Source: Thiomargarita sp.
Lineage (GTDB): Bacteria; Pseudomonadota; Gammaproteobacteria; Beggiatoales; Beggiatoaceae
Direction of reading: 5' to 3'
DNA: 14,945 nucleotides
Assembly (NCBI GenBank): GCA_023144675.1
Contig: JAGLFE010000098.1
Span: 1 to 14,945 of the forward strand
The notes under the pieces are model-generated. The model saw only the letters and a list, made by a program, of their open reading frames with translations. It made no database searches and was not told the origin of the DNA. Both the position numbers and the translations under genes were made by a program. This document shows, in pieces, positions 6,986 through 14,945 of the stretch (position 1 is its first letter; every line of letters begins with the position of its first letter).

Positions 6986-9900
6986 ATGAAAATATTCAAA
7001 TATATACTTCTAGCTATTATTTCGCTATTAATAACGACTATTAGTGCGGTTAGTTGGATATTTGGTACCGAAGGTGGCTTAAAAGCCATTGTTGTGATGG
7101 TGCAAGAATCAGATTTAGGCGAATTAAAAATTGGGTCTTTAGAAGGTAATTTAGGCGATAAATTGGAAATAACAGATTTTTCTTTCAAGAACCAGGAAAC
7201 AATTATTGAAGTAGCTTCGTTTGAATTTGACTGGAATCCAATGGCTTTATTTTCAGGAAAAATACAGTTGGAAAAACTGCATATTGATGGTATTAATGTG
7301 CATTTACCTGAATCAGAATCACCTCCAGAAAAAACAGAACCCTTTAAATTAACTGATATAGAATTGCCGATACAAGTAGTTTTGGAAGATATTAAAATTA
7401 CTCGAGTAAATGTACAAATTGCGGATGCAGAACCAATAATTATTGACGAATTTGCTTTAAAAATGGCGGCAACCGATGTAGTTACCGTGGAATATATAAA
7501 AATTAATTCGCCTCAAATTGATGCGCAACTAGCTGGTGAATTTGGTTTAACTGCTCCTCACAATATCGAATTTGACCTAAATTGGGCGGCTAAATTACCT
7601 GAATTAACTATTACTGGTCAAGGTAAATTGCATGGTAATATGCAAAAATTAGTTTTGGAACATACAGTTAATCAGCCTTTGGAAGTTAATTTAAATGTAA
7701 CCGTGCAAGATATTTTTGCTGATTTAAAAATTGACACAGTTTTAACCTGGCAACAATTGCGTTGGCCATTAGTGGGCAAAGCTATTGCGACCAGTCGTGA
7801 TGGTAAATTAAATTTTTCTGGTTCTATGCAAAATTACCAGGTTAAATTGGTAACTCAGTTAGCTGGGGAACAAATTCCCAAGATTGATTTAGATTTAAAA
7901 GGACAGGGAAATTTAGAACAATTTAATTTGCAATTATTGCAAGCGCAGTTATTAGATGGAAGTATTCATGCTACTGGTAAAGCAAAATGGCAACCGAAAT
8001 TAGTGGCACAATTAGATGTGGATGTGGGTAAAATTAATATTAAACAATATTGGGCGGATTGGCCAGAAAAACTGAGGATTGATAGTAAATTAGTGGCACA
8101 GTTAGATGGTGATAAGTTCCAAGTACACCAGTTTAAAATCCAATTGCCACCAACAAATGCGCAATTATTATTGAAAGCAGAAGGCAAATTAGCGGGTGCG
8201 GAGATTCAGTTAAATCCAGTTACTTTAGATTGGCAACAGTTGCAATGGCCTTTAGTTGGAACAGCTTTAGCTAAAATAAAAACAGGTCAATTGAAGATAA
8301 CTGGAACGCCTAAAAATTATCAGCTCAACTTGGAAACAGAATTAACGGAAACTAAACAAGTTCCTGCTACTAATTTGACTATTATTGGAAGTGGAAATTT
8401 ACAACAATTTAATTTAGAAACATTACGTAGCCGAACTTTAAATGGACAAATTTATGCAGATGGCAAGCTAAAATGGCAACCAAAATTGGAGGGCAATTTA
8501 AACTTAACTACTAATGGGATTAATATTCAAAAATTTTGGCAGGATTGGCCAAAACAGCATAGCATTAAAAGTAAAATAGTAGCTCAAATTATTGGGGAAG
8601 ATTTTAAAATTCAGCAATTTGATATTGAAATACCACCAACAAAGACTAAAATAGCCATTAACGGTTTTGGCAAATTAGCGGGAGAAAATTCACAGTTCGA
8701 CACTAATTTAACTTGGGAAAATGTTAAATGGCCATTAGTTGATTCGCCAGCTTTATTGTCTATTAATAAAGGAAACTTGGCTGTATTTGGGACTGCACAA
8801 TCCTATCAAATGCGTTTAAATACAGATTTACAGGGTAAAGATATTCCAGCGGGGTCATGGCAAGCATCGGGTTTTGGAAATTTAGAACAGTTTAATTTAA
8901 ATAGTTTACATACGGATATATTAACTGGTTATTTAGATTTAAGCGGTCAAGTGCGGTGGAAACCAAAAATTGATTGGTCTTTTGCATTCAAAGGCGATAA
9001 AATTAACCCAGGGGTAAAATGGGCTGATTTTCCTGGAAAAATTGCGATTGATATTCGTAATCAAGGTCGATTAAATCAAGGTAAATTAGAAACAACGGTT
9101 AATATCAAACATATTAAAGGCAAATTGCGGGATTATCCATTGCAATTACAAGCACAAGAAATTTCTATTCAAGGCACTAGTTATAAAATAAATAATTTCC
9201 GTTTTAATTCTGGAAAAAACTATATTATTGCAGATGGTAAACTTGGTAACAAATCAAAATTAACTTGGGAAATAAATATTCCTAATTTGTCGAATTTATT
9301 GCCTGAAGCAAAAGGTAATATTGTTGGGAAAGGCAAAGTTACTGGTCCAATCAATTTGCCCCATATTGTTGCCACTTTAAAAGCTAAACACTTGTCTTTA
9401 GCGGATAATAAATTAAATAATTTCAATGCGGATATTGATATTAATTTATTAACAGGGGAAAAATTACGCTTGAATTTAACTGGAAATAAATTTCAGCAAG
9501 CGGGTTTGGATGTGGTTGATAATTTCAAGATAAAAGCTCAAGGGAATTTTAAAAATCATTTTTTGGAAGCTAAAATTAATTTGCCAACGGATAGTTTAGG
9601 GCTAAAATTGCGGGGAGGATTTAATCTTAAACAATCTCAATGGCGAGGAAAATTACAAAAATTATCAATACTAACTAAAAAGTTTGATAATTGGCAATTG
9701 TATAAGCCAAGCAAATTAACTTTATCCGCTGAAGAAGTGAAATTAAGCCAAACTTGTTTGCAAAATAAACAGGCTGGGAAATTATGCACTCAATTGAATT
9801 GGAAACAGGCTGGAAACACTGATATAAAAGCTAATTTGACTAATATTTCCCTGAGTTTATTGGATAAAATTTTAACTAATGCTAGTTTAACTGGCGAATT

Positions 9901-11461
9901 AAATGGAAATTTGCAAGCAAAATTACAGGCTGATGGTGTGATTTTTTCGGATGCTGCAATTAATATTTCTCCAGGAAAATTTGAAGTTATTCAAGATGAT
10001 ATAATACAAAGTTTTTCACATCAAGGCGGGCAATTAAAACTTAAAATTAGTCAAGCAACTGGACTTAATACTTCCTTAAACTTTGAATTACTGAAGAAAA
10101 GTCGAATCAAGGGGCAGTTTAAATTACCTAAATTTTATCGGTTACCGTTTAATGACAAACAAGCTATGCGAGGAAATATTAAGATATTATTGGCAGATTT
10201 AGATATTTTACCGACCTTTTTACCGCAACTTGAAAATACTAAAGGTCAAGTAAATATAGATTTAAATATTGCAGGCACGCCGATTAAACCTGATATACAG
10301 GGGCAAATAGAAGTCAAGCAAATCGGAGCGGATATAATTGATGCGGGAATTACTTTGCGGGATAGCAATTTATTAATTCGTAGTGAAGCTAATAATAAAA
10401 TCAGTTTAAATGGTCAATTAAATTCTGGTGAAGGGCAAATAAATTTAAGCGGTAATGCGAATTTTAAATCGGCAACTGATTGGAAAGCAAACCTGCATAT
10501 TTTAGGAGAAAAATTTGAAGTGGTAAATATTCCAGATGCTTGGGGATTGGCTTCGCCGAATATAAAAATTAATTTGAAACCAGAATTAGTAACTGTAAAA
10601 GGGAAAATTCATATTCCAGAATTAGTAATTACGCCATTGGGTGCTAGTTCTGGAGATGCTTCGGCCGTTATGGCTTCCAAGGATGTTATTATTATTGATA
10701 CTAGCCAAGCTAAAGTAGAGGTGAAGGAAATTGTACCACCTATTGCGGTTTCCAGCAATATTAAAGTTACTTTGGGGGAGAATGTTAGTTTTGATGGGAT
10801 GGGATTTGAGAGCAATTTTGGTGGCGGAATTATTATTAGTAGTCAACCAGGTAAAATGCCGATTGCTAATGGCGAATTAAATATTATTGAAGGGCGTTAT
10901 AAGGCTTATGGGCAAGATTTACGAATTGACCAAGGGCGGATTTTTTTCAGTGGCGGACCAGTTGAGAATCCAGGCTTAGATATTCGAGCTTATCGTTTAA
11001 TTAAAAAGGATTTTGAGGAAATTATTGCTGGAATTTATATACATGGGACGGCGCAAGTTCCAAAAATGGATTTATATTCTATTCCAGCGTTTGATCAAAG
11101 TAATACTTTATCTTATATTATTATTGGTAAATCAGTCGCAGAAGCGAATCAAGGTGAAGGAGATTTATTACTTACTGTTGCAACTGCCATGCCTTTCACT
11201 TATGGAAATAATTTAGCCAAAAAACTTGGTAAAGAATTTGGTTTAGATGAAGCCAATATCAACACTGATGAAGGTATTGAAAAGGCGGCTTTAGTTTTAG
11301 GAAAATATTTGAATCCGAAATTATATATTAGTTACGGAATTGGTTTATTTGATAGTTCTCAGGTAGTTCGCATGCGTTATCAATTAACTGATCATTTTAC
11401 AGTTGAAACCGAAACTGGGACACAAAGTGGAATTGATTTGCATTATAGTTTAGAACGCTAA
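6986..11461 (+). CDS. tamB: TamB/AsmA-like translocation and assembly module protein
   Basis: 1491 residues, in the range for TamB (E. coli about 1260). The ATG follows GAGGA with nine bases between. An N-terminal membrane anchor (about 5-24, YILLAIISLLITTISAVSW) leads to FGTEGGLK, as in other TamB proteins. Nearly all the rest is alternating beta-strand sequence, expected to form a long groove across the periplasm. The C-terminal TamB (DUF490) domain is clear: NGELNIIEGRYKAYG (about 1295-1309), LRIDQGRIFFSGG, NPGLDIRAYR, LSYIIIGKS and a final GTQSGIDLHYSLER barrel-like strand. TamB is anchored in the inner membrane and contacts the outer-membrane protein TamA; the family is implicated in phospholipid transport to the outer membrane and in assembly of some outer-membrane proteins. 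Unusual here are three internal repeats of exactly 161 residues (see repeat entry). tamA is not in the window. Tight spacing with the flanking genes suggests co-transcription. Confidence 0.95.
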   Translation: MKIFKYILLAIISLLITTISAVSWIFGTEGGLKAIVVMVQESDLGELKIGSLEGNLGDKLEITDFSFKNQETIIEVASFEFDWNPMALFSGKIQLEKLHIDGINVHLPESESPPEKTEPFKLTDIELPIQVVLEDIKITRVNVQIADAEPIIIDEFALKMAATDVVTVEYIKINSPQIDAQLAGEFGLTAPHNIEFDLNWAAKLPELTITGQGKLHGNMQKLVLEHTVNQPLEVNLNVTVQDIFADLKIDTVLTWQQLRWPLVGKAIATSRDGKLNFSGSMQNYQVKLVTQLAGEQIPKIDLDLKGQGNLEQFNLQLLQAQLLDGSIHATGKAKWQPKLVAQLDVDVGKINIKQYWADWPEKLRIDSKLVAQLDGDKFQVHQFKIQLPPTNAQLLLKAEGKLAGAEIQLNPVTLDWQQLQWPLVGTALAKIKTGQLKITGTPKNYQLNLETELTETKQVPATNLTIIGSGNLQQFNLETLRSRTLNGQIYADGKLKWQPKLEGNLNLTTNGINIQKFWQDWPKQHSIKSKIVAQIIGEDFKIQQFDIEIPPTKTKIAINGFGKLAGENSQFDTNLTWENVKWPLVDSPALLSINKGNLAVFGTAQSYQMRLNTDLQGKDIPAGSWQASGFGNLEQFNLNSLHTDILTGYLDLSGQVRWKPKIDWSFAFKGDKINPGVKWADFPGKIAIDIRNQGRLNQGKLETTVNIKHIKGKLRDYPLQLQAQEISIQGTSYKINNFRFNSGKNYIIADGKLGNKSKLTWEINIPNLSNLLPEAKGNIVGKGKVTGPINLPHIVATLKAKHLSLADNKLNNFNADIDINLLTGEKLRLNLTGNKFQQAGLDVVDNFKIKAQGNFKNHFLEAKINLPTDSLGLKLRGGFNLKQSQWRGKLQKLSILTKKFDNWQLYKPSKLTLSAEEVKLSQTCLQNKQAGKLCTQLNWKQAGNTDIKANLTNISLSLLDKILTNASLTGELNGNLQAKLQADGVIFSDAAINISPGKFEVIQDDIIQSFSHQGGQLKLKISQATGLNTSLNFELLKKSRIKGQFKLPKFYRLPFNDKQAMRGNIKILLADLDILPTFLPQLENTKGQVNIDLNIAGTPIKPDIQGQIEVKQIGADIIDAGITLRDSNLLIRSEANNKISLNGQLNSGEGQINLSGNANFKSATDWKANLHILGEKFEVVNIPDAWGLASPNIKINLKPELVTVKGKIHIPELVITPLGASSGDASAVMASKDVIIIDTSQAKVEVKEIVPPIAVSSNIKVTLGENVSFDGMGFESNFGGGIIISSQPGKMPIANGELNIIEGRYKAYGQDLRIDQGRIFFSGGPVENPGLDIRAYRLIKKDFEEIIAGIYIHGTAQVPKMDLYSIPAFDQSNTLSYIIIGKSVAEANQGEGDLLLTVATAMPFTYGNNLAKKLGKEFGLDEANINTDEGIEKAALVLGKYLNPKLYISYGIGLFDSSQVVRMRYQLTDHFTVETETGTQSGIDLHYSLER
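7742..9190 (+). repeat. Three tandem in-frame 161-residue repeats inside tamB
   Basis: Units begin at 7742, 8225 and 8708 (residues 253, 414 and 575), giving two successive intervals of exactly 483 bases. Each unit opens with LxW followed by xxWPLV, then carries a YQ-x-x-L strand, a GNLxQFNL strand, an (R/K)W-x-PK block, a W-x-D-(W/F)-P-x-K block and, in the first two, a PPT turn. The protein repeat is clear while the DNA has diverged, so the duplication is old. The third unit is the most drifted. A short direct repeat (AAATTAGTGGCACA at 7997 and 8087) lies within unit one. Confidence 0.85.
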
Positions 11462-11506
11462 CTACCTTATTTAAGATTACCAAAATTGGCTTTTTGATAA
11501 TAACAA

Positions 11507-14500
11507 ATGCTAGAATTTTTAAAAACATTAAATGATCTTAATTATTTAAAACAGTTTAATAAAATTTGTATTAACGTTGCATCACCTAATAAAATACGTA
11601 CTTGGTCTTATGGAGAAATAAAAAATACTAAAACTATTAATTATCGCAATTTTAAACCTGAAAATGATGGTTTATTTTGTGCTAAAATTTTTGGTCCAGT
11701 GGAAGACTATCATTGTTTATGCGGTAAATACAAATTAAATCAATATCAAAATGTTATATGTACAGAATGTGGTGTTGAAACTATTGCCAGTAAGGTGCGG
11801 CGAGAGCGAATGGGGCATATCGAACTGGCTGTACCTATGGTGCATATTTGGTATTTTAAGGCTTTACCATCACGAATTGGGCTATTATTGAATATGTCAT
11901 TACGTGATTTAGAACGCATTATTTACTTTGATGCTTATATTATCACTCATTCGGATATTGAGCAGTTAAAAGTAGGACAACTTATTGCCGAAACCAGTTA
12001 TGAATTAACGATAGAAAACTATGAAATAGATGATTTTGAAGCTAAAATAGGTGGAGAAGCTATTTATGAATTATTACGTAATATTAATTTGGTAACAGAA
12101 CAAGAAATATTAAAAAAATTATTAAATACAACAAATTCTAAAACTATTAAAACCAGGTTACTCAAACGTTTAAAATTAATTCAAGCCTTGATTAAATCCA
12201 ATACCCAGCCGGAATGGATGCTATTAACTGTTTTACCTGTATTACCTCCAGACCTACGCCCTTTGATTCCACTTGATGACGCTGGACGGTTTATTATTTC
12301 TGATTTAAATAGTTTATATAGTCAAATTATATTACGCAATAATCGGGCTAAATATTTACTTGAAATTCATGCACCGACAGTGGTTTTGTATAATGAATTG
12401 CGGTTATTGCAACAATCTGTAGATAATCTCTTCAACAACGCTAGTAAATTATCTAACAATTCAGCCAAAGTGTCGCTTCAATCTTTATCTAAAATGATTA
12501 AAGGTAAACAGGGACAATTTCGCCAAAATTTATTAGGTAAACGAGTTGATTATTCAGGGCGTTCTGTCATGGTGGCTAATCCGCAATTAGAGTTGCATCA
12601 ATGCGGTTTACCAAAAATCATGGCTTTAGAACTGTTTAAACCGTTTTTATTATGTGATATTAAACAGAATGGTTTCGCTATTTCTATTCAGGCGGCGAAA
12701 AAATTAATTCGACAAAAACCACTTATTATCTGGGATATATTGGCTAAAACTATAAAACAACATCCCATTATTTTAAATAAAATCCCTAGTTTATCTCGTT
12801 TAAATATACAAGCATTTGAACCTATTTTAATAGAAACTAAAGCTATTCAATTACATCCTTTAATTTATCAAATATTTAGTAACCAGCTTAATGAATTGGC
12901 GGTTTATATTCCATTGACAATAGAAGCGCAATTGGAAAGTAGTATTTTAATGATGCCCAGCAATAATCTGCTTTCTACTTTAAATGGACAGGTTTTTATA
13001 TTACCTCCACAAGAAGCAATATTAGGTTTATATTATTTAACATATCAAGATGTGGAAGATAATCAGCCGAATTTTTTTGCTCACTTGGCTGAAGTGCAAT
13101 TAGCTTATGAAACTGGTTTTATTAAATTACATTCTCCGATTAAATTATTAATTGAAACTACTAACAATAAGAAAATGCGAGTGGAAACAACGGTGGGACG
13201 AGCTTTATTATCACAATATTTGCCCGAAAATTTAGCTTTTGAATTAATTAATCATTGTTTAACCGCCCCCAAAATTTATCAATTGCTTAATACTTGTTTT
13301 CAATATATTACTTTTACCGAAATAGCTATTTTTATTAGACAATTAACTAATCAAGGTTTTAAATATGCTACTAAACTAGGTATTTCTATTAGCATGGACA
13401 ATCTTTTGGTAACAGAATTTTCTAATTTAATTGAAATGGAGCAAAAACCTAATTCAGATCTAAATGCTAAAAATTATTTTATAATGGCAGCTCATTTACG
13501 TAAGCAATTAACGAGTATTAATATCGCTATGGCAAATGCGGGTTATTTAATGAGGCGTTTAATTGATGTTGTTCAAGATGAAATAATTACAGAATTAGAT
13601 TGTCAAACTAATCAAGGTATTTTTATAAGTGCTTTAATTGGTGAGGAAAATAAAGTGATTAAATCATTGCGAGAATGTTTGCTGGGACGAGTTACGGCGG
13701 CGAATATTTTTATTCCCAAGACTAAAGAATTGCTTATAAAAAGTAATACTTTATTAACTGAAGACAATATAAATAATATTGAAAAATATAATATTCAACC
13801 AATTAAAGTTCGTTCATCTATTGCTTGTCAAGCGAGATGGGGTATTTGTGCGCAATGTTATGGGAAAAATTTAACTTCTCGGAAAATAGTAAATACGGGG
13901 GAAGCGGTTGGAATTGTAGCGGCGCAATCTATCGGCGAATCTTGTATGAAAATTGCCAATCAAAGTTATTTAAATGCACCTATTTCTAAAATAGATAATA
14001 CAATAGCCAATAAGCAATTATATTATTTGACTGATTTATTAGAAGCCCGTCCGCCTAAAACAACTTCTCAATCTAGTAATGAAATGGTGAATTTACACGA
14101 TATTTTAAATATTCAGGGCGTAAATGAGTTTGTCAACTTTTTTATTATGGAAATACAAATAATTTTTGCTAAATATGGTATTAATATTAGTAATAAACAT
14201 CTTGAAGTGGTGATTGGGCAAATGTTGAAAACTGTAAAGATTATTCAGCCGAGAGCTAGTAGTTTTTTTAAAGATGAAATTGTTAATTATTCTCAATTAC
14301 AGCAAGAAAATCAACGAATTATGATGGAACACGGGCAAAATCAGATAGCTACTTATGTTCCCAATTTATTAGGAATTACTAAGGCATCTTTGTCTAAAAA
14401 GTCTTATTTAGCGGTGGCTTCTTTTATGGATACCACCCGTATTTTATTGGATAATGCTGTCAATGGTCAATGTGATAAGTTACAAGGCATTAAGGAAAAT

Positions 14501-14551
14501 ACGATGGTAGGGCGATTGCCTCCAGTTGGGACTGGTTTTATAGATTTATGA
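11507..14551 (+). CDS. Catalytically dead RNA polymerase beta' (RpoC) paralogue
   Basis: 1014 residues against about 1400 for gammaproteobacterial RpoC, with an uninterrupted frame. Retained: N-terminal clamp with zinc cysteines C70, C72, C85 and C88; RRERMGHIELA; sigma-binding coiled coil (about 264-310, with R277, R280 and E297 matching E. coli R275, R278 and E295); MIKGKQGQFRQNLLGKRVDYSG (switch 2/lid region); a bridge-helix-like segment ending NAGYLMRRLIDV (677-688); second zinc site C699, C774, C781 and C784; AAQSIGE; and the C-terminal LLGITKASL and ENTMVGRLPPVGTG. Lost: the universal NADFDGD metal-binding loop, which is SNQLNEL here (458-464) with two residues deleted and no aspartate; trigger-loop residues M932, R933 and H936 of E. 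coli, here N818, Q819 and L822; rim helices and F-loop (about 130 residues reduced to about 22); the large trigger-loop insertion; and part of the jaw. R425 is K425. It therefore cannot polymerise RNA and cannot replace normal RpoC. It starts 45 bases after tamB without a strong ribosome binding site. Role unknown; it may bind beta, sigma or DNA (inference). Confidence 0.93.
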   Translation: MLEFLKTLNDLNYLKQFNKICINVASPNKIRTWSYGEIKNTKTINYRNFKPENDGLFCAKIFGPVEDYHCLCGKYKLNQYQNVICTECGVETIASKVRRERMGHIELAVPMVHIWYFKALPSRIGLLLNMSLRDLERIIYFDAYIITHSDIEQLKVGQLIAETSYELTIENYEIDDFEAKIGGEAIYELLRNINLVTEQEILKKLLNTTNSKTIKTRLLKRLKLIQALIKSNTQPEWMLLTVLPVLPPDLRPLIPLDDAGRFIISDLNSLYSQIILRNNRAKYLLEIHAPTVVLYNELRLLQQSVDNLFNNASKLSNNSAKVSLQSLSKMIKGKQGQFRQNLLGKRVDYSGRSVMVANPQLELHQCGLPKIMALELFKPFLLCDIKQNGFAISIQAAKKLIRQKPLIIWDILAKTIKQHPIILNKIPSLSRLNIQAFEPILIETKAIQLHPLIYQIFSNQLNELAVYIPLTIEAQLESSILMMPSNNLLSTLNGQVFILPPQEAILGLYYLTYQDVEDNQPNFFAHLAEVQLAYETGFIKLHSPIKLLIETTNNKKMRVETTVGRALLSQYLPENLAFELINHCLTAPKIYQLLNTCFQYITFTEIAIFIRQLTNQGFKYATKLGISISMDNLLVTEFSNLIEMEQKPNSDLNAKNYFIMAAHLRKQLTSINIAMANAGYLMRRLIDVVQDEIITELDCQTNQGIFISALIGEENKVIKSLRECLLGRVTAANIFIPKTKELLIKSNTLLTEDNINNIEKYNIQPIKVRSSIACQARWGICAQCYGKNLTSRKIVNTGEAVGIVAAQSIGESCMKIANQSYLNAPISKIDNTIANKQLYYLTDLLEARPPKTTSQSSNEMVNLHDILNIQGVNEFVNFFIMEIQIIFAKYGINISNKHLEVVIGQMLKTVKIIQPRASSFFKDEIVNYSQLQQENQRIMMEHGQNQIATYVPNLLGITKASLSKKSYLAVASFMDTTRILLDNAVNGQCDKLQGIKENTMVGRLPPVGTGFIDL
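12878..12898 (+). other. Destroyed catalytic metal-binding loop of the RpoC-like protein
   Basis: These seven codons (S458 to L464) stand where all cellular RNA polymerases have NADFDGD, the loop whose three aspartates hold the catalytic magnesium ion. The flanks are well conserved (AIQLHPL before, AVYIPLTIEAQLE after), so the alignment is unambiguous. The loop is two residues shorter and has no aspartate. Confidence 0.92.
13424..13489 (+). other. Deletion junction replacing secondary-channel rim and F-loop
   Basis: Residues 640-661 directly join the sequence after DNLLVTEF to the bridge-helix-like LRKQLTSINIAMANAGYL. Full-length beta' has about 130 residues here: the rim coiled coil used by GreA and DksA, and the F-loop. 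The frame is kept across the junction. Confidence 0.75.
13934..14098 (+). other. Degenerate trigger loop with loss of insertion and jaw segments
   Basis: Residues 810-864. GES follows the conserved AAQSI, but the expected TQLTMRTFH becomes MKIANQSYL, removing the NTP-contacting residues. The segment then passes within about 20 residues to LTDLLEARPPK, so the roughly 190-residue gammaproteobacterial insertion is absent. The beta-rich stretch normally between EARRPK and the HDIL helix is reduced to about ten residues. Confidence 0.8.
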
Positions 14552-14945
14552 TAAATTTAGCAAATATTAAAATATTTTTTTTATTAATTGGATTATTTTG
14601 CTATTCTTCAGTATGGGCAATAGAATTAGGGCGTTTATTTACCACATCGACAGAACGTGCTAAACTAGATATGGAGCGTGATAATCCAACTATTCCTGAA
14701 GTAATGCTTGGGGAAACCCAAAAAGTTGAACCGCCTGAATTGCCACTTTTTGTTGTTTTTGATGGTATTGTGGTTCGGGATAATGGTTTATCAGTGGCTT
14801 GGGTTAATGGCAGTCAGGAATTAAGTCAAGAAGCTTTTAATTTTGAATTGGATATTGAAACCATGACAGTGTCTGTTTATTTTCCAAGCATTTACAAAAG
14901 TGTTAAATTAAAACCGGGGCAAGTTTTTAATACTGTAACTAATGA
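14548..14945 (+). CDS. Signal-peptide protein coupled to the RpoC-like gene (3' end cut by window edge)
   Basis: 132 residues are visible. The ATG overlaps the stop codon of the RpoC-like gene (ATGA), a layout that usually means translational coupling. The N terminus (NIKIFFLLIGLFCYSSVWA) is a clear signal peptide with cleavage expected after VWA at residue 24. The mature protein opens IELGRLFTTSTERAKLDMER, a block I associate with small periplasmic proteins near type IV pilus/MSHA-type secretion genes. It then has a Pro/Glu-rich linker (about 46-66) and a beta-like domain: FVVFDGIVVRDNGLSVAWVNG (about 68-88), a polar helix-like segment, and a strand series ending KLKPGQVFNTVT. The export signal is secure. 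The pilus-related guess is weak and rests on motif memory. The proximity to a cytoplasmic RpoC homologue is unexplained. Confidence 0.8.
   Translation, partial: MINLANIKIFFLLIGLFCYSSVWAIELGRLFTTSTERAKLDMERDNPTIPEVMLGETQKVEPPELPLFVVFDGIVVRDNGLSVAWVNGSQELSQEAFNFELDIETMTVSVYFPSIYKSVKLKPGQVFNTVTN

Noticed and set aside
7966..8187. Antisense open frames within tamB and the RpoC-like gene
   Set aside because: They are shadows of strongly coding plus-strand genes, show no recognisable domain, and lack ribosome binding sites.
11474..11500. Small palindrome CCAAAATTGG followed by CTTTTTG between tamB and the RpoC-like gene, considered as a terminator
   Set aside because: The stem is only four base pairs with a two-base loop, too weak for an intrinsic terminator. 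The short gap fits a continuous operon.
11507..14551. The RpoC-like gene as the organism's normal rpoC or as a phage polymerase
   Set aside because: The missing aspartate loop excludes catalysis, rpoB is not adjacent, and the close resemblance to gammaproteobacterial beta' argues against a divergent phage enzyme.

Overview
The window is about 15 kb of AT-rich DNA. Tightly packed bacterial genes are arranged as two opposing arms that diverge from an intergenic region at about 5632-5822. The mix of genes is a gammaproteobacterial PdxA, TamB and RpoC-type sequence, a V-type ATPase subunit I, a sulfatase-modifying-factor (FGE/SUMF1) protein, a methyltransferase-GNAT fusion and a PilX-type minor pilin. 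This suggests a Thiotrichales/Beggiatoaceae-like gammaproteobacterium such as a Beggiatoa or Thiomargarita relative. That placement is inferred from gene style and base composition; no ribosomal RNA or other phylogenetic marker is present.

Left arm (minus strand, read right to left): a lone PilX-like minor pilin (5113-5631); a 587-residue methyltransferase/GNAT fusion with a GTG start and a clear ribosome binding site (3199-4962); a V-type ATPase subunit I without any other ATPase gene beside it (1134 to about 3053); and an FGE/SUMF1-domain protein with a distinct N-terminal region that runs off the left edge (1-1034). These four genes are spaced by about 100-150 bp and do not form an obvious single pathway.

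Right arm (plus strand): pdxA (vitamin B6 synthesis), a 41-codon secreted-peptide ORF overlapping its 3' end, tamB (envelope/lipid transport scaffold with three internal repeats of exactly 161 residues), a 1014-residue RpoC (RNA polymerase beta') homologue, and a signal-peptide protein whose ATG overlaps the RpoC-like stop codon (ATGA) and which runs off the right edge. Spacing is 45-161 bp or overlapping, so this looks like one transcription unit.

The standout is the RpoC homologue. It is an intact ORF closely resembling gammaproteobacterial beta' at its N and C termini and keeps both zinc sites and the sigma-binding coiled coil. It has lost the universal catalytic NADFDGD loop (no aspartate remains), the catalytic trigger-loop residues, the secondary-channel rim/F-loop region, the large trigger-loop insertion and part of the jaw. 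It cannot be the cell's working beta' subunit. It looks like a preserved, catalytically dead RNA polymerase paralogue, possibly a regulator, decoy or scaffold, encoded away from rpoB. I know of no described role for such a protein.
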